The position numbers and the translations under genes were made by a program. Positions 1-50,650 of a stretch of DNA of 64,000 nt are shown here, one piece after another (position 1 is the first letter of the stretch; every line of letters begins with the position of its first letter). The DNA comes from Oasisia sp. SBJ-2009. Lineage: Eukaryota > Annelida > Polychaeta > Sabellida > Siboglinidae. The DNA is taken from the NCBI GenBank assembly GCA_964017155.1, contig OZ024857.1, positions 23,187,655 through 23,251,654 of the forward strand, in the 5' to 3' direction. The notes beneath the pieces were generated by a model. That model was not told where the DNA came from. It did not search any database and saw only the letters and a program-made list of their open reading frames with translations.

Positions 1-66
1 TGTGAACCTGGAATATGGATTGTTGGTTGATTTTTGAAGTATAATACAGTGTCTCTACTTACATAG

Positions 67-38629
<38,563 letters not shown>

Positions 38630-38900
38630 AGCATGAAGACACGTTGGGAGACTCACAATGTGTCCAGTGGCACCAGAATAGCTGTGTATATATGTACACA
38701 TATCTGTAAATTATTTCATTTGCATATTAATGTTCACATTAAATTTCGATCATGGTTAAATCTAATTTTGTGCATAATTCGGCAGATGGAAGCACACATA
38801 AAAATAACGTGTTAACATTTAAACTGCCTTGTTAAAACTTTGTGCCATATTTTGATGAGATCTCCAATATTTATGTTGCCAAGACCTCCAATGTGTAGTC
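38630..38900 (+). other. Probable 3' UTR of the plus-strand gene
   Basis: The region follows the TAG stop and has no exon-like signal. A possible polyadenylation hexamer variant ATTAAA lies at 38738-38743, about 110 nt after the stop. The true cleavage site cannot be fixed without transcript data. Confidence 0.35.
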
Positions 38901-39408
38901 ATTTGCTTCTACAATCTTGGAAGGTCTGGGTGTAATTTTTTACTAATATACAAGTTCTTGAGTAATACTTGGTTTATTGAATTTTAGATGCTCTGCCTTA
39001 CTGAATATTATGATTGACAGAGGTTGTCAAACAGCTAACATATTTAGAAAATATCTTGAAAGGAAAACATATCTAATTAATAAGGTTTTATCTACATTTT
39101 TCTTTAATTTATGCATGCACACACACACATGTTACATATCTATCATATATATATATATTAATTGATATATTTTTAACTGTGTCGTGAAACTAAGCAACAT
39201 TTTAAAATGTGTACATTCCGCATTTTGTGTATGACAAATTATGCCTAAAAGTAATGGTTACTTTATGTTGTCACATAAAGATTTCTCAAATAATGTTTAC
39301 ATGAATATTAATGAGGGCTTTACATATACCCCGGTATGTATTTTTGTACAATTTCCTTGAATGTCTGAAACTTTCCGGTGTTGAACATTAATATATTTGA
39401 TTCACAGC
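38901..39408. other. Spacer downstream of the plus gene
   Basis: AT-rich, with a short (CA)n/(TA)n patch near 39115-39160. No gene or RNA is recognised. Confidence 0.5.
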
Positions 39409-39800
39409 TGATAGACAAGGTGTGATCCAGAAGTTACTGGACTGGTCCAGCTTGACAGTGCTAAACAGCTTAATAGTGGCACAGTGGACCCATTGACACA
39501 GTGGCAGTGTTTTTTCATGAGCATTTTTATGCATTACTGTTACTGTTTCTCTGCAAATTTTGCGAGAGGAGTGACAAGTTTGAAAGAACAAGATGGTCAG
39601 AGACCCATGCACCAGATGGTTTAACTAGCATTTGATTATGATGTCCTAGGAAGAATCCAGACTTTTGAGTGGTTCTGGAGGTTCAAACACAGGCAAACAT
39701 CGGTTGAGGATTGTGAGTAGTTGGGCAGTCCCTCAGCCAGCATAACCAACAAAAATGTTGACGACTGTCATGGAAAAACTAACAATGTTTGCAACATTAT
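39409..39800 (+). mobile_element. mariner-like transposase relic 1
   Basis: A region beginning AAGGTGTGATCCAGAAGTTA resembles a mariner end. At about 39630-39745 one frame reads FDYDVLGRIQTFEWFWRFK, then RQTSVEDCE, a stop, and LGSPSASITNKNV. This matches the N-terminal helix-turn-helix region of mariner transposases (W-x-x-RFK-x-G-R-x-S-V-E-D-D-x-R-S-G-R-P-S). Stops and the absence of the DD34D catalytic half show it is a dead fragment. Confidence 0.6.
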
Positions 39801-39884
39801 TTCTCTATTTCTTGGTTTATGTCAACACCTGGTCTTCTACACTGAGGTCCAAGGAGTTTAACGGGAAATGAGGAGGAAATGTGA

Positions 39885-40152
39885 GGACAAGTGGTGCCAC
39901 ACGGCTCTGTCTGGGCAGCAGTGTTTGGTCACAGTGTGGCAGTGGTCCCACACGGCTCTGTCTGGGCAGCAGTGTTTGGTCACAGTGTGGCAGTGGTGCC
40001 ACACGGCTCTGTCTGGGCAGCAGTGTTTGGTCACAGTGTGGCAGTGGTGCCACACGGCTCTGTCTGGGCAGCAGTGTTTGGTCACAGTGTGGCAGTGGTC
40101 CCACACGGCTCTGTCTGGGCAGCAGTGTTTGGTCACAGTGTGGCAGTGGTCC
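39885..40152 (+). repeat. 51-bp minisatellite (about 5 copies)
   Basis: Unit contains CACACGGCTCTGTCTGGGCA and GTTTGGTCACAGTGTGGCAG. Because 51 is a multiple of 3 and the unit lacks stops, 17-residue repetitive ORFs appear in four or more frames on both strands. None has a start context or a family. Confidence 0.95.
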
Positions 40153-40289
40153 CACCCTCCCACTGCACCTTCAGCTTCTTGCTGCTCACCAACATGAAGA
40201 TCTCGCTGAAGGGCAACAATTTGACAACAGCATAGAGAGTTTCAGGTAGAATCGCATCAAGTGCTGAACAACATACCCTTAATGCAGTT

Positions 40290-41034
40290 CCAGAGGTGCT
40301 CCCAGCAGTGGGACCTGTGGTGGGCTCACTGTTCCCAGGGTCTATTGCTCCCAGCAGTGGGACCTGTGGTGGGCTCACTGTTCCCAGGGTCTATTGCTCC
40401 CAGCAGTGGGACCTGTGGTGGGCTCACTGTTCCCAGGATCTATTGCTCCCAGCAGGGGGACCTGTGGTGGGCTCACTGTTCCCAGGGTCTATTGCTCCCA
40501 GCAGGGGGACCTGTGGTGGGCTCACTGTTCCCAGGGTCTATTGCTCCCAGCAGGGGGACCTGTGGTGGGCTCACTGTTCCCAGGGTCTATTGCTCCCAGC
40601 AGGGGGACCTGTGGTGGGCTCACTGTTCCCAGGGTCTGTTGCTCCTAGCAGTGGGACCTGTGGTGGGCTCACTGTTCCCAGGGTCTATTGCTCCCAGCAG
40701 GGGGACCTGTGGTGGGCTCACTGTTCCCAGGGTCTATTGCTCCCAGCAGGGGGACCTGTGGTGGGCTCACTGTTCCCAGGGTCTATTGCTCCCAGCAGGG
40801 GGACCTGTGGTGGGCTCACTGTTCCCAGGGTCTATTGCTCCCAGCAGGGGGACCTGTGGTGGGCTCACTGTTCCCAGGGTCTATTGCTCCCAGCAGTGGG
40901 ACCTGTGGTGGGCTCACTGTTCCCAGGGTCTGTTGCTCCTAGCAGTGGGACCTGTGGTGGGCTCACTGTTCCCAGGGTCTATTGCTCCCAGCAGTGGGAC
41001 CTGTGGTGGGCTCACTGTTCCCAGGGTCTATCTC
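40290..41034 (+). repeat. 49-bp GC-rich minisatellite (about 15 copies)
   Basis: Unit contains CAGCAGTGGGACCTGTGGTG and GGCTCACTGTTCCCAGGGTC. GTGGGACC and GGGGGACC variants alternate in blocks. With a 49-bp period and no stop in any frame, three units translate in all frames, giving 250-264-codon ORFs that are artefacts. The region is GC-rich relative to its surroundings. Confidence 0.95.
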
Positions 41035-41039
41035 GGAGG

Positions 41040-41590
41040 AGACGGTAGCAATTAAAAGCCATTTGGTGGACTATTTTATTGGTACAGTCTGGGAACGTTT
41101 GGATCACACCTCGTATATAGTTAAAAACTTGTCAATGTGTACATGAATATGTTAGTAGTTTTGTGTGAATTTTGCAGATTTGAAATAATCACATACACAT
41201 GTAGAGAGCAAGACAATGATTTGTATACCCGGTATATATATTTGTGTTTACTATTAAACTACATTTACATATTTTTGTTGTGGCGTGAGAAAACCTGTGC
41301 TACTTAGTTATGGACATATGCAGGATAGTTCTTGTTAATTACCATGCCTGCAACCAGGAATGGTGTGTGTCTATATCAGAGGTGTGACCGAGTTTGATTG
41401 TTTTATTTCCTGTCTGTATTGTCTGTTCAGGTTTTAGGTGAATTATGTATGATCTACGGTGACTGTATAAATGGAATCAATATCTGCTAACAATGGCATC
41501 TTAGAGACGTCAGAATGTGTTTAACATATAGTAGAAGTGTTCCTGCATACTATAAATATATGACATTAAAAATGGTGTAACGTATTGAAG
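41040..41590. other. Spacer, nothing recognised
   Basis: AT-rich unique sequence without coding, RNA or transposon signal that I can identify. Confidence 0.5.
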
Positions 41591-41735
41591 AGGGAATATA
41601 ACATAGTGATAATGCCATGGGCAGAAGCCAGAGTTTTTAGTGGTTCTCAAGATTCAAATGCGGGCAAATGACAATTGAGGATCCTGAACGTTCTGGCCAG
41701 CCCTCAACCAGCAGAACCTATTTATAGTATATCCA
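41590..41735 (+). mobile_element. mariner-like transposase relic 2
   Basis: One frame reads AMGRSQSF, a stop, then WFSRFKCGQMTIEDPERSGQ and PSTSRT, the same helix-turn-helix block as relic 1 and as intact mariner transposases. It is a short fragment with stops. Two related relics within 2.2 kb suggest an old insertion split or duplicated. Confidence 0.6.
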
Positions 41736-42458
41736 TTATTGTCAGCAGTATGGTGAGTTAGTGTGTTAAATATATGATGATACTCAAGATGATATAAAAC
41801 TTGAATGTGATGGGTGTATGATGGAGGTGTACAAGGGACAGCACTGTTACTGTCACCCTTGCAGCCAGGTCAGTGATCACTGTGTGACTGAGACAATAAT
41901 AATAATAAAATAAACTTATATAGCGCCAAATCTAGCTTAAAAACTATTCAGGGCGCTTTACATGATAACATGTTCTTAAAACTAATTACCCAAATGTATA
42001 ACTAAAACAAAATTAACTATATTATATAAAAGTGCATAAAGACAGACTAATAAAAACATTATAAATAAATAAATAAATATAGAAAGGCTAAAAAACAGAA
42101 ATACACAAGGTCATTTAAGGCAGAAGTAATGTTCTCTTCGATGCATTGTCTCTTCATTTAATTATTTCTGCATCAGCCAAAGTCCACGACAGTTGACTGC
42201 TCTGTGGACGCGTAACATTATTTTGAAACAGACACGTTCCCGGACCGGCAGCCAATGGAGTTCCTTCAGCACAGGCGTGATGTTGGAGTATTTTGGTACG
42301 CGCATGATCAGTCTAGCGGCAGTATTTTGAAGACGCTGTAGTCTGGCAAAGTTCTTGTCAACTGTGCCATATAGAAGAGAATTACAGTAGTCAAGCCTTG
42401 ATGTCACGAGTGCGTTGACCACCCTCTCCCTCGTCGGCCTTGGCAAGAACTTGTTAAT

Positions 42459-44768
42459 TTAACCGATGTGATGGATGTGGAAATAGCAGCATCGAACAAT
42501 TTCTGATGTATTGGCAGACATGTTCATGTGATTGTCCAAGTACACACCAAGGTTTTTCACTTTATCAATGGCTTGGATGAGTGCACCACCAACACTGATG
42601 CTAAGTTCTTTAATTAATTTCTTTGCAGATACAGGCACAATCGGAAGGAACTCAGTTTTCTGATCATTTACTTTAAGATAATTTGAGGTGAGCCACTCTC
42701 GAATTTCCATTATGCAGTCTTGAAGACGCTGTATGGCTTCGGATAGTGACGTAGGATTGAGATCAAACACATACATCAATTGCAGGTCATCAGCGTAGTG
42801 GTGAAACTTGACGCCGTGTCTTCTGATGACATCGCCGACTGGTTGGATATACAATGAGAACAGTGCTGGCCCCAGCACGGATCCCTGCGGCACTCCTGTG
42901 GTACACGTGTAGTTTTCTGATGTATCCTGACCAATCACAACCCTCTGTTTGCGGTCCTGCAGATAGGATGCCACCCACCGTAGGGCGTAACCCTGAATAC
43001 CATAACGCTTACTGAGCCGATTGAGTAGTATGGTGTGGTCAATTGTGTCGAAAGCTGAACTCAGGTCAAGTAGGACAAGCAGAGTACCTTTTTTGCGATC
43101 CAAGGCTGCCCGGATATCGCCGCAGACTCTCAACAATGCGGTTTCTGTTGAATGTAGTCTTCGATATGCAGACTGGAATGGTTCGTGTAGGTTTTGTGAA
43201 TCAAGATGATCAGACAATCGCAGAGCAACGACCTTTTCAATAACCTTGGATAGATGAGAGAGAGTGCTAACGGGTCGATAGTTACGTAGAATATCACGGT
43301 CTAAAGACGGCTTCTTTAATAATGGGTGAACACAGGCCATCTTTAGAGCAGATGGCATTGTCCCTTGCTCCAATGACTTATTAGTAATAGCGGTGATGAC
43401 CAGCACCAATGATGACAGGCACTGCTGAATCTGTTTGTGTGGCAGCGGATCAAGTTCACAGGTCTTAGTTAGACCTAACACAATCTTTTCTATTTCGACA
43501 ACAGATGTTGGCTCGAACGAAACGAGTGGTTCTGTGAAGCATGTTTTCTCTACCAGTGGTGGGTTTAAGGAGCGTGGCACTTCTAGCTCTGCCCGAATCA
43601 TTCGCACTTTCTCACTGAAGTGTTGTGCAAACTTGCTACAACCATCTTCAGTGGAGCAAAATTCTGGGTAGATGGCCTTCAGTTTAGCTCCCAAGGACCT
43701 GACAAGCCTGAACATCGACTTGTTGTCAGCTCCCTGCAGTGTGTCCTGATAGTGTTTGCACTTTGCCTTGGCTATGCAGGCCGTTGACGCATTTCGGGCC
43801 TCAACATAGAGCTGGTGGTGAACTTCGAGTTTGGTCGACCTCCAGCGATGCTCACACTGGCGCTTCTTCTGTCTAGCTTCTTTCACATCGTTGGTGTACC
43901 ACGGACATGGCCTAGCCCTTCGTCTCACTCTGTTCGTGATTGGGGCGTGTTTTTCAAGGACCGTCCGGAGGGCTGTGTCATAGTCTTTAACCATCTCTTG
44001 AGTGTTTTCAAGATGCCTTTGCAGCAGTTGTTGGCACTGGTAGGCAATGTCATCCGCGAAATGTTCGATTTGCAGCTGACGAAAGTCTCTGACAGGAACA
44101 TTAACAGGGGGCATGGACGGTCTGCGCATTTCTAGCACACAGTCAATGCAGTGGTGATCAGCTATTGACATAGGCTTTACTGTAACTGATGCCACTGATT
44201 GGTCAACAGCCCGACTGATCACGAGGTCGAGGATGTGTCCGTGTATATGTGTCGGAGTTTTCACATGTTGAATTAAACCAAATGTGTCTAATAGATCAAT
44301 TAGTTTGTCAGCCTTTGAAGGGTCATCGTAGTGAATATTAAAATCACCGACAACTACTGCTGGCACAACAGAGAGTGTAGTGTCACTGAAAAACGTTTCA
44401 AGTTCAGTTATGAAATCGGTGACTGTGCCCGAGTTCTTGGTTGACACAGGTGGATGGTACACAACGTAAACATCGAAAGGGCGTACGTTGGTTCCTGTTA
44501 GGCGAGCACGCAGTAGTTCCATGTGTTTAAAACATGGCGATGCGAGTAGTTTGCATGAGTATGTTTCACGATGAAGTAGACCGACACCACCGCCTCTGCC
44601 GCGCTGCCTTGGCGTATGGACGAAACTGTAGCCATCAGGAGCAAGTTCAGTGATAATAGCTGAATCACCACCTCGCTTCAGCCACGTCTCGGTGATTGCA
44701 AGAATATCGATGTCGTCATCACGAACATATTCATTAATCAGCATCGTTTTGTTCCTGACACTGCGCAT
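42459..44768 (-). CDS. LINE ORF2: endonuclease-reverse transcriptase (769 codons)
   Basis: The protein nicks target DNA with its N-terminal exonuclease-endonuclease-phosphatase domain and copies element RNA with its reverse transcriptase. Endonuclease residues E (TETWL, about residue 26), D-x-N (GDFNIHYD, about 140) and D-H (ADHHCID, about 206) are present. RT blocks appear from about residue 495 (RNYRPVS) to YADD at about 655-660. It terminates early at HIHHIG, with the rest of the RT thumb (LDYCNSLLYG) in the same frame after the stop. The element lies antisense to the plus gene and downstream of both genes, so it does not disturb their exons. Confidence 0.9.
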   Translation of the reverse strand: MRSVRNKTMLINEYVRDDDIDILAITETWLKRGGDSAIITELAPDGYSFVHTPRQRGRGGGVGLLHRETYSCKLLASPCFKHMELLRARLTGTNVRPFDVYVVYHPPVSTKNSGTVTDFITELETFFSDTTLSVVPAVVVGDFNIHYDDPSKADKLIDLLDTFGLIQHVKTPTHIHGHILDLVISRAVDQSVASVTVKPMSIADHHCIDCVLEMRRPSMPPVNVPVRDFRQLQIEHFADDIAYQCQQLLQRHLENTQEMVKDYDTALRTVLEKHAPITNRVRRRARPCPWYTNDVKEARQKKRQCEHRWRSTKLEVHHQLYVEARNASTACIAKAKCKHYQDTLQGADNKSMFRLVRSLGAKLKAIYPEFCSTEDGCSKFAQHFSEKVRMIRAELEVPRSLNPPLVEKTCFTEPLVSFEPTSVVEIEKIVLGLTKTCELDPLPHKQIQQCLSSLVLVITAITNKSLEQGTMPSALKMACVHPLLKKPSLDRDILRNYRPVSTLSHLSKVIEKVVALRLSDHLDSQNLHEPFQSAYRRLHSTETALLRVCGDIRAALDRKKGTLLVLLDLSSAFDTIDHTILLNRLSKRYGIQGYALRWVASYLQDRKQRVVIGQDTSENYTCTTGVPQGSVLGPALFSLYIQPVGDVIRRHGVKFHHYADDLQLMYVFDLNPTSLSEAIQRLQDCIMEIREWLTSNYLKVNDQKTEFLPIVPVSAKKLIKELSISVGGALIQAIDKVKNLGVYLDNHMNMSANTSEIVRCCYFHIHHIG

Positions 44769-45234
44769 TCATTAAAACAATACGTATCTGCTCTCCTGTC
44801 ACTGCTGGTGGCACTGCTGTCGCTCCCACCGTTGGTGGCACTGCTGTCACTATTGTCTTCACTGCTGTTATTGCTGATGGTGAAGCCCCGACCGGTAGCG
44901 CGACACGGTTGACCGCACCCGTGTTATTGCAAGGCAACTTTGGAGATACAACAATCTTAGTAAACGGACGAATCGTGTCTGTTGGAATATGAATTAGATT
45001 CTTGATATCATGTCTGGTAAATGTCCCATTTCTGGTGTCAGTAGGCGTGGCTGATGTAGTTGGCCGCACTGAAAGACGCACATGTATGGGTCGTTGTTTG
45101 TGGGTGCCCCCCCCCCCCCCGGCAACCGCGATGAGTGGGTCGACGGAGTACCACCCCCGCGTCACAGGCAGATCTCCAGGCCGCATGGTTGAGACGGACA
45201 TGTGTGGTGGTCCGTAACCAATACAGGTGTTCAC
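44734..45234 (-). pseudogene. LINE ORF2 5' segment, frameshifted
   Basis: A 166-codon Pro/Thr/Val-rich frame ending in IRIVLMNAQCQEQNDAD overlaps the endonuclease frame. In CR1/L2 elements the endonuclease domain normally starts with a L-x-x-x-NAxSxxNK motif, whose second half (SVRNKT) is in the other frame. A small indel near 44760 explains the break. A poly-C run lies near 45109-45121. Confidence 0.65.
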
Positions 45235-45299
45235 TGGTCATGGTTGAAGAGGTAACAATGTTCTCTTTGTCTGCTTTACACATGACCGATCACCAACTT

Positions 45300-47600
45300 G
45301 TCAGTGAGACACAGGTGCAATGACAATAGTGAAATGTAAATCTCTCAAAATACTAAAAAGTCACACTCACAGGCTAAAACCACGTTGTTTAATAGCTTCT
45401 TGGTGCATTCATGAAACACCTACACACAAATTTGTGTCTTGTAAAATAGCAGAAATGTAAATAATCAACACCACATACAGAGCTTGTACTGGTGCAGCCA
45501 CATAGGCGCCAACCATTCAATCAACCAACAACCAAGGATTGACTGTACAGCTGTAATGTTACTTGACTCCAGTATATCGACAGTACACAGTAAAGTTGTT
45601 ATGGAATAAAAATATTGTAATTTATACTGGGACTTACACTAATTTATAAATAAATGCAAAACATTGCATTTACATACTACCACTCTGTCAGTGAAGGTAA
45701 TGCACTAGTTAATATCATCCTCACAGGCCATGGCTGCGGATGAATACATTAGTACCAGCTTTCACTATAGTAGTCCTGGTTTGCAAGAATGGTTAATACT
45801 TGTTGGACAGCAAGACTTTAATTTCTAAATTACCACATGGACATTAACTTGTTTGTATTTTATATATTACCTTAAATTATGTATATTTATCTTAATCAAC
45901 TTAATACGTATAACCTACTTTTAAATTGTTTATGCAGATCTATTAATTGGGGAAGGACTGTTTTAATTATTATTTCACAGCATGCATTGTATAATAATTT
46001 TTTCAATTCTACACACTTCTAAATAGTCACACGAGTACATGTTAATAAAGTACCCGACAGCAAGAAGTTATCAGCAATGATAAACAACATCCTAAACAGG
46101 CACATGTTCAGTATGTATGTCAACTTGCATGATTTGCTATGCATGTCAATTTGCATTGGTTATTTATTGTTCAATGCTTTCCATGGCAAATGCCTGAACT
46201 CTATTGTAGACAAAATTGCAATTAGCAATTCTGTACAACATTGTGCATTCCATGGTTGTCAGCCTTGTTAACTTTTAAACAAACCATTTCTGTTCAAAAT
46301 TTATTTTCAAGCACAGCTAAAATGATAAGGGATATAGGGACACCTTCATCTAAAACACAATTTTACTAAATGCTCAGAGTTAAATTACAAGTAAGCCTTT
46401 TATGATAAAGGAACAATTAAATACATGCATATTGTCAGATTTTATTCAAGCATAGATAAATTCCTAGCTCGAGGCTACGAACATGAATATTCATGAGTCT
46501 CATAACTGGAACAAGAGAACATTTAATTTCACGTAGCCTTCGAGCAATCTCGGTCACATTCGTTTTTTAAATATTATGATCACAGTCGGGAATATCAATG
46601 GTTATCTAATGAAAGTTCCATACCTGGTAGTTAACTCACACGTAAATAAATAATAAATATCTGACCTGCAGACATAGTAAATCCATCACTATACACCAAT
46701 AAATATGCACATTACACATTTGTATTCTGTATACACCTATACATACCAGTCTGGCTAAACTGAAAGAGTATTTCTTCTATCACAGACAGTCGTGACTATT
46801 GGGAAATATCCCACGTTTGGATCAGAACCAATACATTACTTGATATCACAAAAATACCATTTCTATTAAATATATGTATTATTTCTTCAGGGAAATATGT
46901 AAGGCACTTGTTAGCTACAATAAATATAATCTGTCAGGCAGCTTGCAAGAAAGAAAAACATTCTCAAAATATCTTAACCACATCATTTTAAAGGTTTCAT
47001 CCAACCAAAAATTGTTTCAGCCCTGTTATTGCTGTTATAAATAAATTGTCACAAAAGTTAAAGAAAATCTTAATACACTTAAGAATTACAGTGCATTAAT
47101 ACGTGTGGAGACACGGTGGGATGTGATCAGTGTTCCCACATTTCTTATACCTACAGGGCAGCTAGAAAGGGGCCTACATAAAACAGCACATGTGAGAATA
47201 TGGATTTCCAAATTGTTTCCAGTATACCATGACTTCTCCTAACTAGAGTCCACTGCTAAATAACCAATTTAAAAAGGTCTGACAAACGTATGTGAATGGA
47301 ACAAAGAAAATATAATTCATGCGCAAAGACGACATACAAGCAGGTGCAAACAAATCTTTTCCAGTATACCATGGAAAAGCGGGTGCAAACAATCGAAACA
47401 AAGGTTCTTATAAACATCAGCAGGTGAATGATTGCATGATACAAAGAAAATAACTACTTTTAGTACAAACCATGCACATTTTCAAATCTAAGATACACAC
47501 AACACAGTACAAACACAAGTATGTGCACAACTGAAATTATAATGTTACTGGCACAACCAACAGCATGCAAAGTGAACTAATACATTCAGGCATCAGTCCT
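45300..47600. other. Spacer between the LINE and the minus gene
   Basis: AT-rich unique sequence; the right end (from about 47665 downward) should include the 3' UTR of the minus gene. I see no further gene, tRNA or known element except the small inverted repeat at 46468-46545. Confidence 0.5.
46468..46545. repeat. Short inverted repeat
   Basis: GCTCGAGGCTACG and CGTAGCCTTCGAGC face each other about 50 bp apart with one mismatch. It could be the ends of a tiny MITE. Confidence 0.55.
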
Positions 47601-47665
47601 TGCATTCTCAGTAGGCTTGTTACAATCTAGCAGTAAGTTTGTTGCAGGAGTTTTACTTCCTGCAT

Positions 47666-50650
47666 CTACTTGTTTGCTGGAAACGTCTTTCTGAATCTGG
47701 CGTAGTCGATTGTACTCTGTAAACAAAGTCAACAGCAGTGTCAAACACAGATGGGCATTATAACTTGAAGTTAACCAATATTTCTGGCCAGAAAGGGTTA
47801 ATACCTTTACCCTAACCCTAAGAAACTATTTAACATTAAGAAATATTTTGTGATTATGCGCATGAAACCATGTGTGCTTAGTCCCCAAGCAGTAATTTAT
47901 AAAAGTTGCTTTTGACACATTTTTTTATTATTTTATAGAGTATTATACGTAAAATAATACGTCCTTCCAACATGTTTTTAATAACCCTGAAACTCTTGGT
48001 CTTGGTTTCAATTTGAACCCACGAAACGTTAATGGAGATTAGAAAGAGAACATTCAAACTGTAATTTTCCGTTACATCTGATAGACAAGAGGTGGACATC
48101 ATGTGAACTTACCTCCACAAACTGTGGCTGTCCATATATGATTCCGTCCAGTGCGAGCAGACCGGTGTCGGTCAAGTTGCCACTGACAGTGTTGTCATCC
48201 ATGCTGAAATGAGCGGTCACATACTTCTGGTGGACTGGCCACTGTAGTCCAGCCAGCTGCATGTGACTGTCTATCTCAGTGTCCAGCAGGGCAATGCGGT
48301 AGATTCGCACCTGGCAACACAGACATATAAAGCGTGTCAACGCATCACATGGCAACACACATGTCGGAAGTTAAACTGACACGATACTTTTGGTACCAAG
48401 TAAATATACTGAAACATTAACTAAATTGATCTTGTTTGTATTCACAACAAGAATATGATTTTAATTTTACTTCAATGAATGGTAGTTTAAATACCATGTT
48501 TGTGGTACTTCAAATCCGATGAATGCAGAGCTTTAGGTCCTGTAAATACAGCTTCTTAAGACCCATGAAGGTTGTGCTTTATGTCCCATGAAGGTTGTGC
48601 TTCATGTCCCATGAATGTGGTGCTTTATGTCCCATGAATGTAGTGGCTTATGTCCCATGAATGTGTGCTTCAAAATAGTTGTTCTTTAAAATGTATTTGT
48701 TTAGTTTTTCTTACTATTATAGCCATTTATTAAAAGTGCATCTGAATGTGGCTATAGGATGAGGGATTCCTGAATAGATGAGATTCTTATGGCCAGTCCC
48801 AGGATGTCATTAAAATAAATGTAATTTGTGCCTCTTGTATACAAATTTCCTGCTCAACAAGTAATTAAACAAGGTTTTAAAGAACTTGTGGATTTGAACC
48901 AGAACCATAACAACTGAGATTCCAATATTGAAAATGTCAAACATCTACACTACCTCGTCCATTGTTCCACTGAAGAAGTTGCTTTCATCCCGTCCCAGGT
49001 ATAAGGTGGTCGAGTTGTCACCCGACACTGGGGTACTCTGAAATAAAATTGAAGGAAGTAGTAACAATTAAGTTCAGCAGTTTTTGTATGAGAAGAAGCT
49101 GTATAAAGATGGATGAACTTAGTCTACGACCTACCGGTAGTTCTGATGACCTATTTATGAAACAATGCTTTCACACCCTGCCGCTAACTGAGAAACAGTG
49201 TTTTCTATGTAAATGCATTTGCCATTTCACAAAATTACACACACACACGCATGCACGCACACATGCATGCGCACATATGATTGGTAGGTAGGTAATTCAC
49301 TCACTGAAGTAGTCACTTAAGTAGTCAAGCAATAGACCATTCAAAGTACAAAACAGTTTAACTTGAGCTGTTCACTCACCCAGGCGACTGGAGCTACACT
49401 TGCAAGTGTCGCGTCGACTCCCCCCGTCGCTCCATTTACAAACAGATCAAGTCTTCTCACTGGCAACAGCATGTGCATTCATGTCATTACGCTAGCACAC
49501 TTCACGGAGAGTAAATTAAAGTTACAACTTACAAGTCACAGGGACATAACTATAACAGATACAGGATGTCATGGTTTGCTTTCATTTATTATGCACATTA
49601 TCGTCGTCCATATTTCCCAATTAATACGATACAATACTGTACAATGTTTATACATGTGGTTTATAACAATAAGGATGGAATGACATCTGCTAAATCTACT
49701 GTTTCCAAAGAAACATCTGCTAAATCAATTGCATGTTAAAAACCTGGCTGTGACTGCAGTTACTGCCACTACCGCCAGATGTCAGGCTAGTGACAGAAAA
49801 GGTCTATTACGAATGTATGTTTAATGACTACAAAGTAATTTATAACTCCTTGTACACAAAACGGAATGAATTTTGTGTATGCAGACGTAAAATATAAAAC
49901 AAAGTGTAAAAAAGGAACGTACTTTCAGCTTCATATCTCAGCGCCAGGTGGTACCATGTGTTGGCAACGAGAACAGTGGTGCCCTCTACAGAGAGGGTGC
50001 CGACTTGACCACCAAATCGACTGTTCTTGACATAGAGGCATAGCTGACTGGAGAGCAGACAGACAACTGGCTGCTTGCCTGTGACACCCGCTAGACTCAA
50101 CTGAACCCACACGCCCACCGTGAAACTGTGAACAGAGAACACTGCACTGAACCCACACGCCCAGTCAAACTGTCAGCACAGAGAACACTGCACTGATCCC
50201 ACACGCCCAGTCACACTGTCAGCACAGAGAACACTGTACTGATCCCACACGCCCAGTAAAACTGTCAGCACAGAGAACACTGCACTGATCCCACACGCCC
50301 AGTCAAACTGTCAGCACAGAGAACACTGTACTGATCCCACACGCCCAGTCAAGCTGTCAGCACAGAGAACACTGTACTGAACCCAAACGATCAGTCAAAC
50401 TGTCAGCACAGAGAACACTGTACTGAACCCAGTCAAACTGTCAGCGCAGAGAACACAGTGAAACTATCAACATGGTGCATATTTTTTATGAACATGTACA
50501 AAGCACTGAGCACATTGTTGTGAACATATACTTACTTATGTAAAGAGGTATGATGACAATACTTTGAAGACTTACCTGCGTTTCACTTGCAGTGTTTCAA
50601 CATCTGCCAGTTGTACATAATCTTGTGAACCATCAAATGACAGAGCCTCA
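47666..50650 (-). CDS. Minus paralogue: C-terminal LamG-like domain exons and stop
   Basis: Carried by the 3' part of 50576-50800, then 49923-50125, 49380-49459, 48954-49037, 48113-48310 and 47666-47716. Motifs: [82 protein letters not shown] and [16 protein letters not shown]. The 84-nt exon at 48954-49037 is exactly 21 nt shorter than its plus counterpart. The stop codon occupies 47666-47668 on the plus coordinates. Confidence 0.9.

Larger units (their letters stand above)
41893..45240 (-). mobile_element. CR1/L2-like non-LTR retrotransposon (LINE), defective
   Basis: The minus strand encodes endonuclease plus reverse transcriptase. From 44768 to 42459 a 769-codon frame carries LAITETWL, VVVGDFNIHYDD and SIADHHCID (apurinic endonuclease motifs), then RNYRPVSTLSHLSKVIEK, FDTIDHTILLNRL, TTGVPQGSVLGPALF and the catalytic HYADD (about 42786-42800). 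A single in-frame stop at 42459-42461 separates the next segment, 42446-42162, with LVTSRLDYCNSLLYG and LKELHWLPVRERV. Upstream, a 166-codon frame (45234-44734) ends in IRIVLMNAQ and overlaps the main frame, so a frameshift near 44760 splits the ORF. The 3' end has GGCGCTATATAAGTTT and an (ATT)n tail at 41893-41960. It is inactive but structurally rather complete. Confidence 0.9.

Noticed and set aside
39817..40249. ORFs of 101-122 codons on both strands
   Set aside because: Five copies of a 51-bp unit, a multiple of three, without stops.
40261..41055. 264- and 250-codon Gly/Pro/Val-rich ORFs
   Set aside because: A 49-bp stop-free repeat translated in different frames gives the same peptide blocks; no start context or homology.
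43815..44135. 106-codon plus-strand ORF inside the LINE
   Set aside because: Shadow of the reverse-strand retrotransposon ORF.
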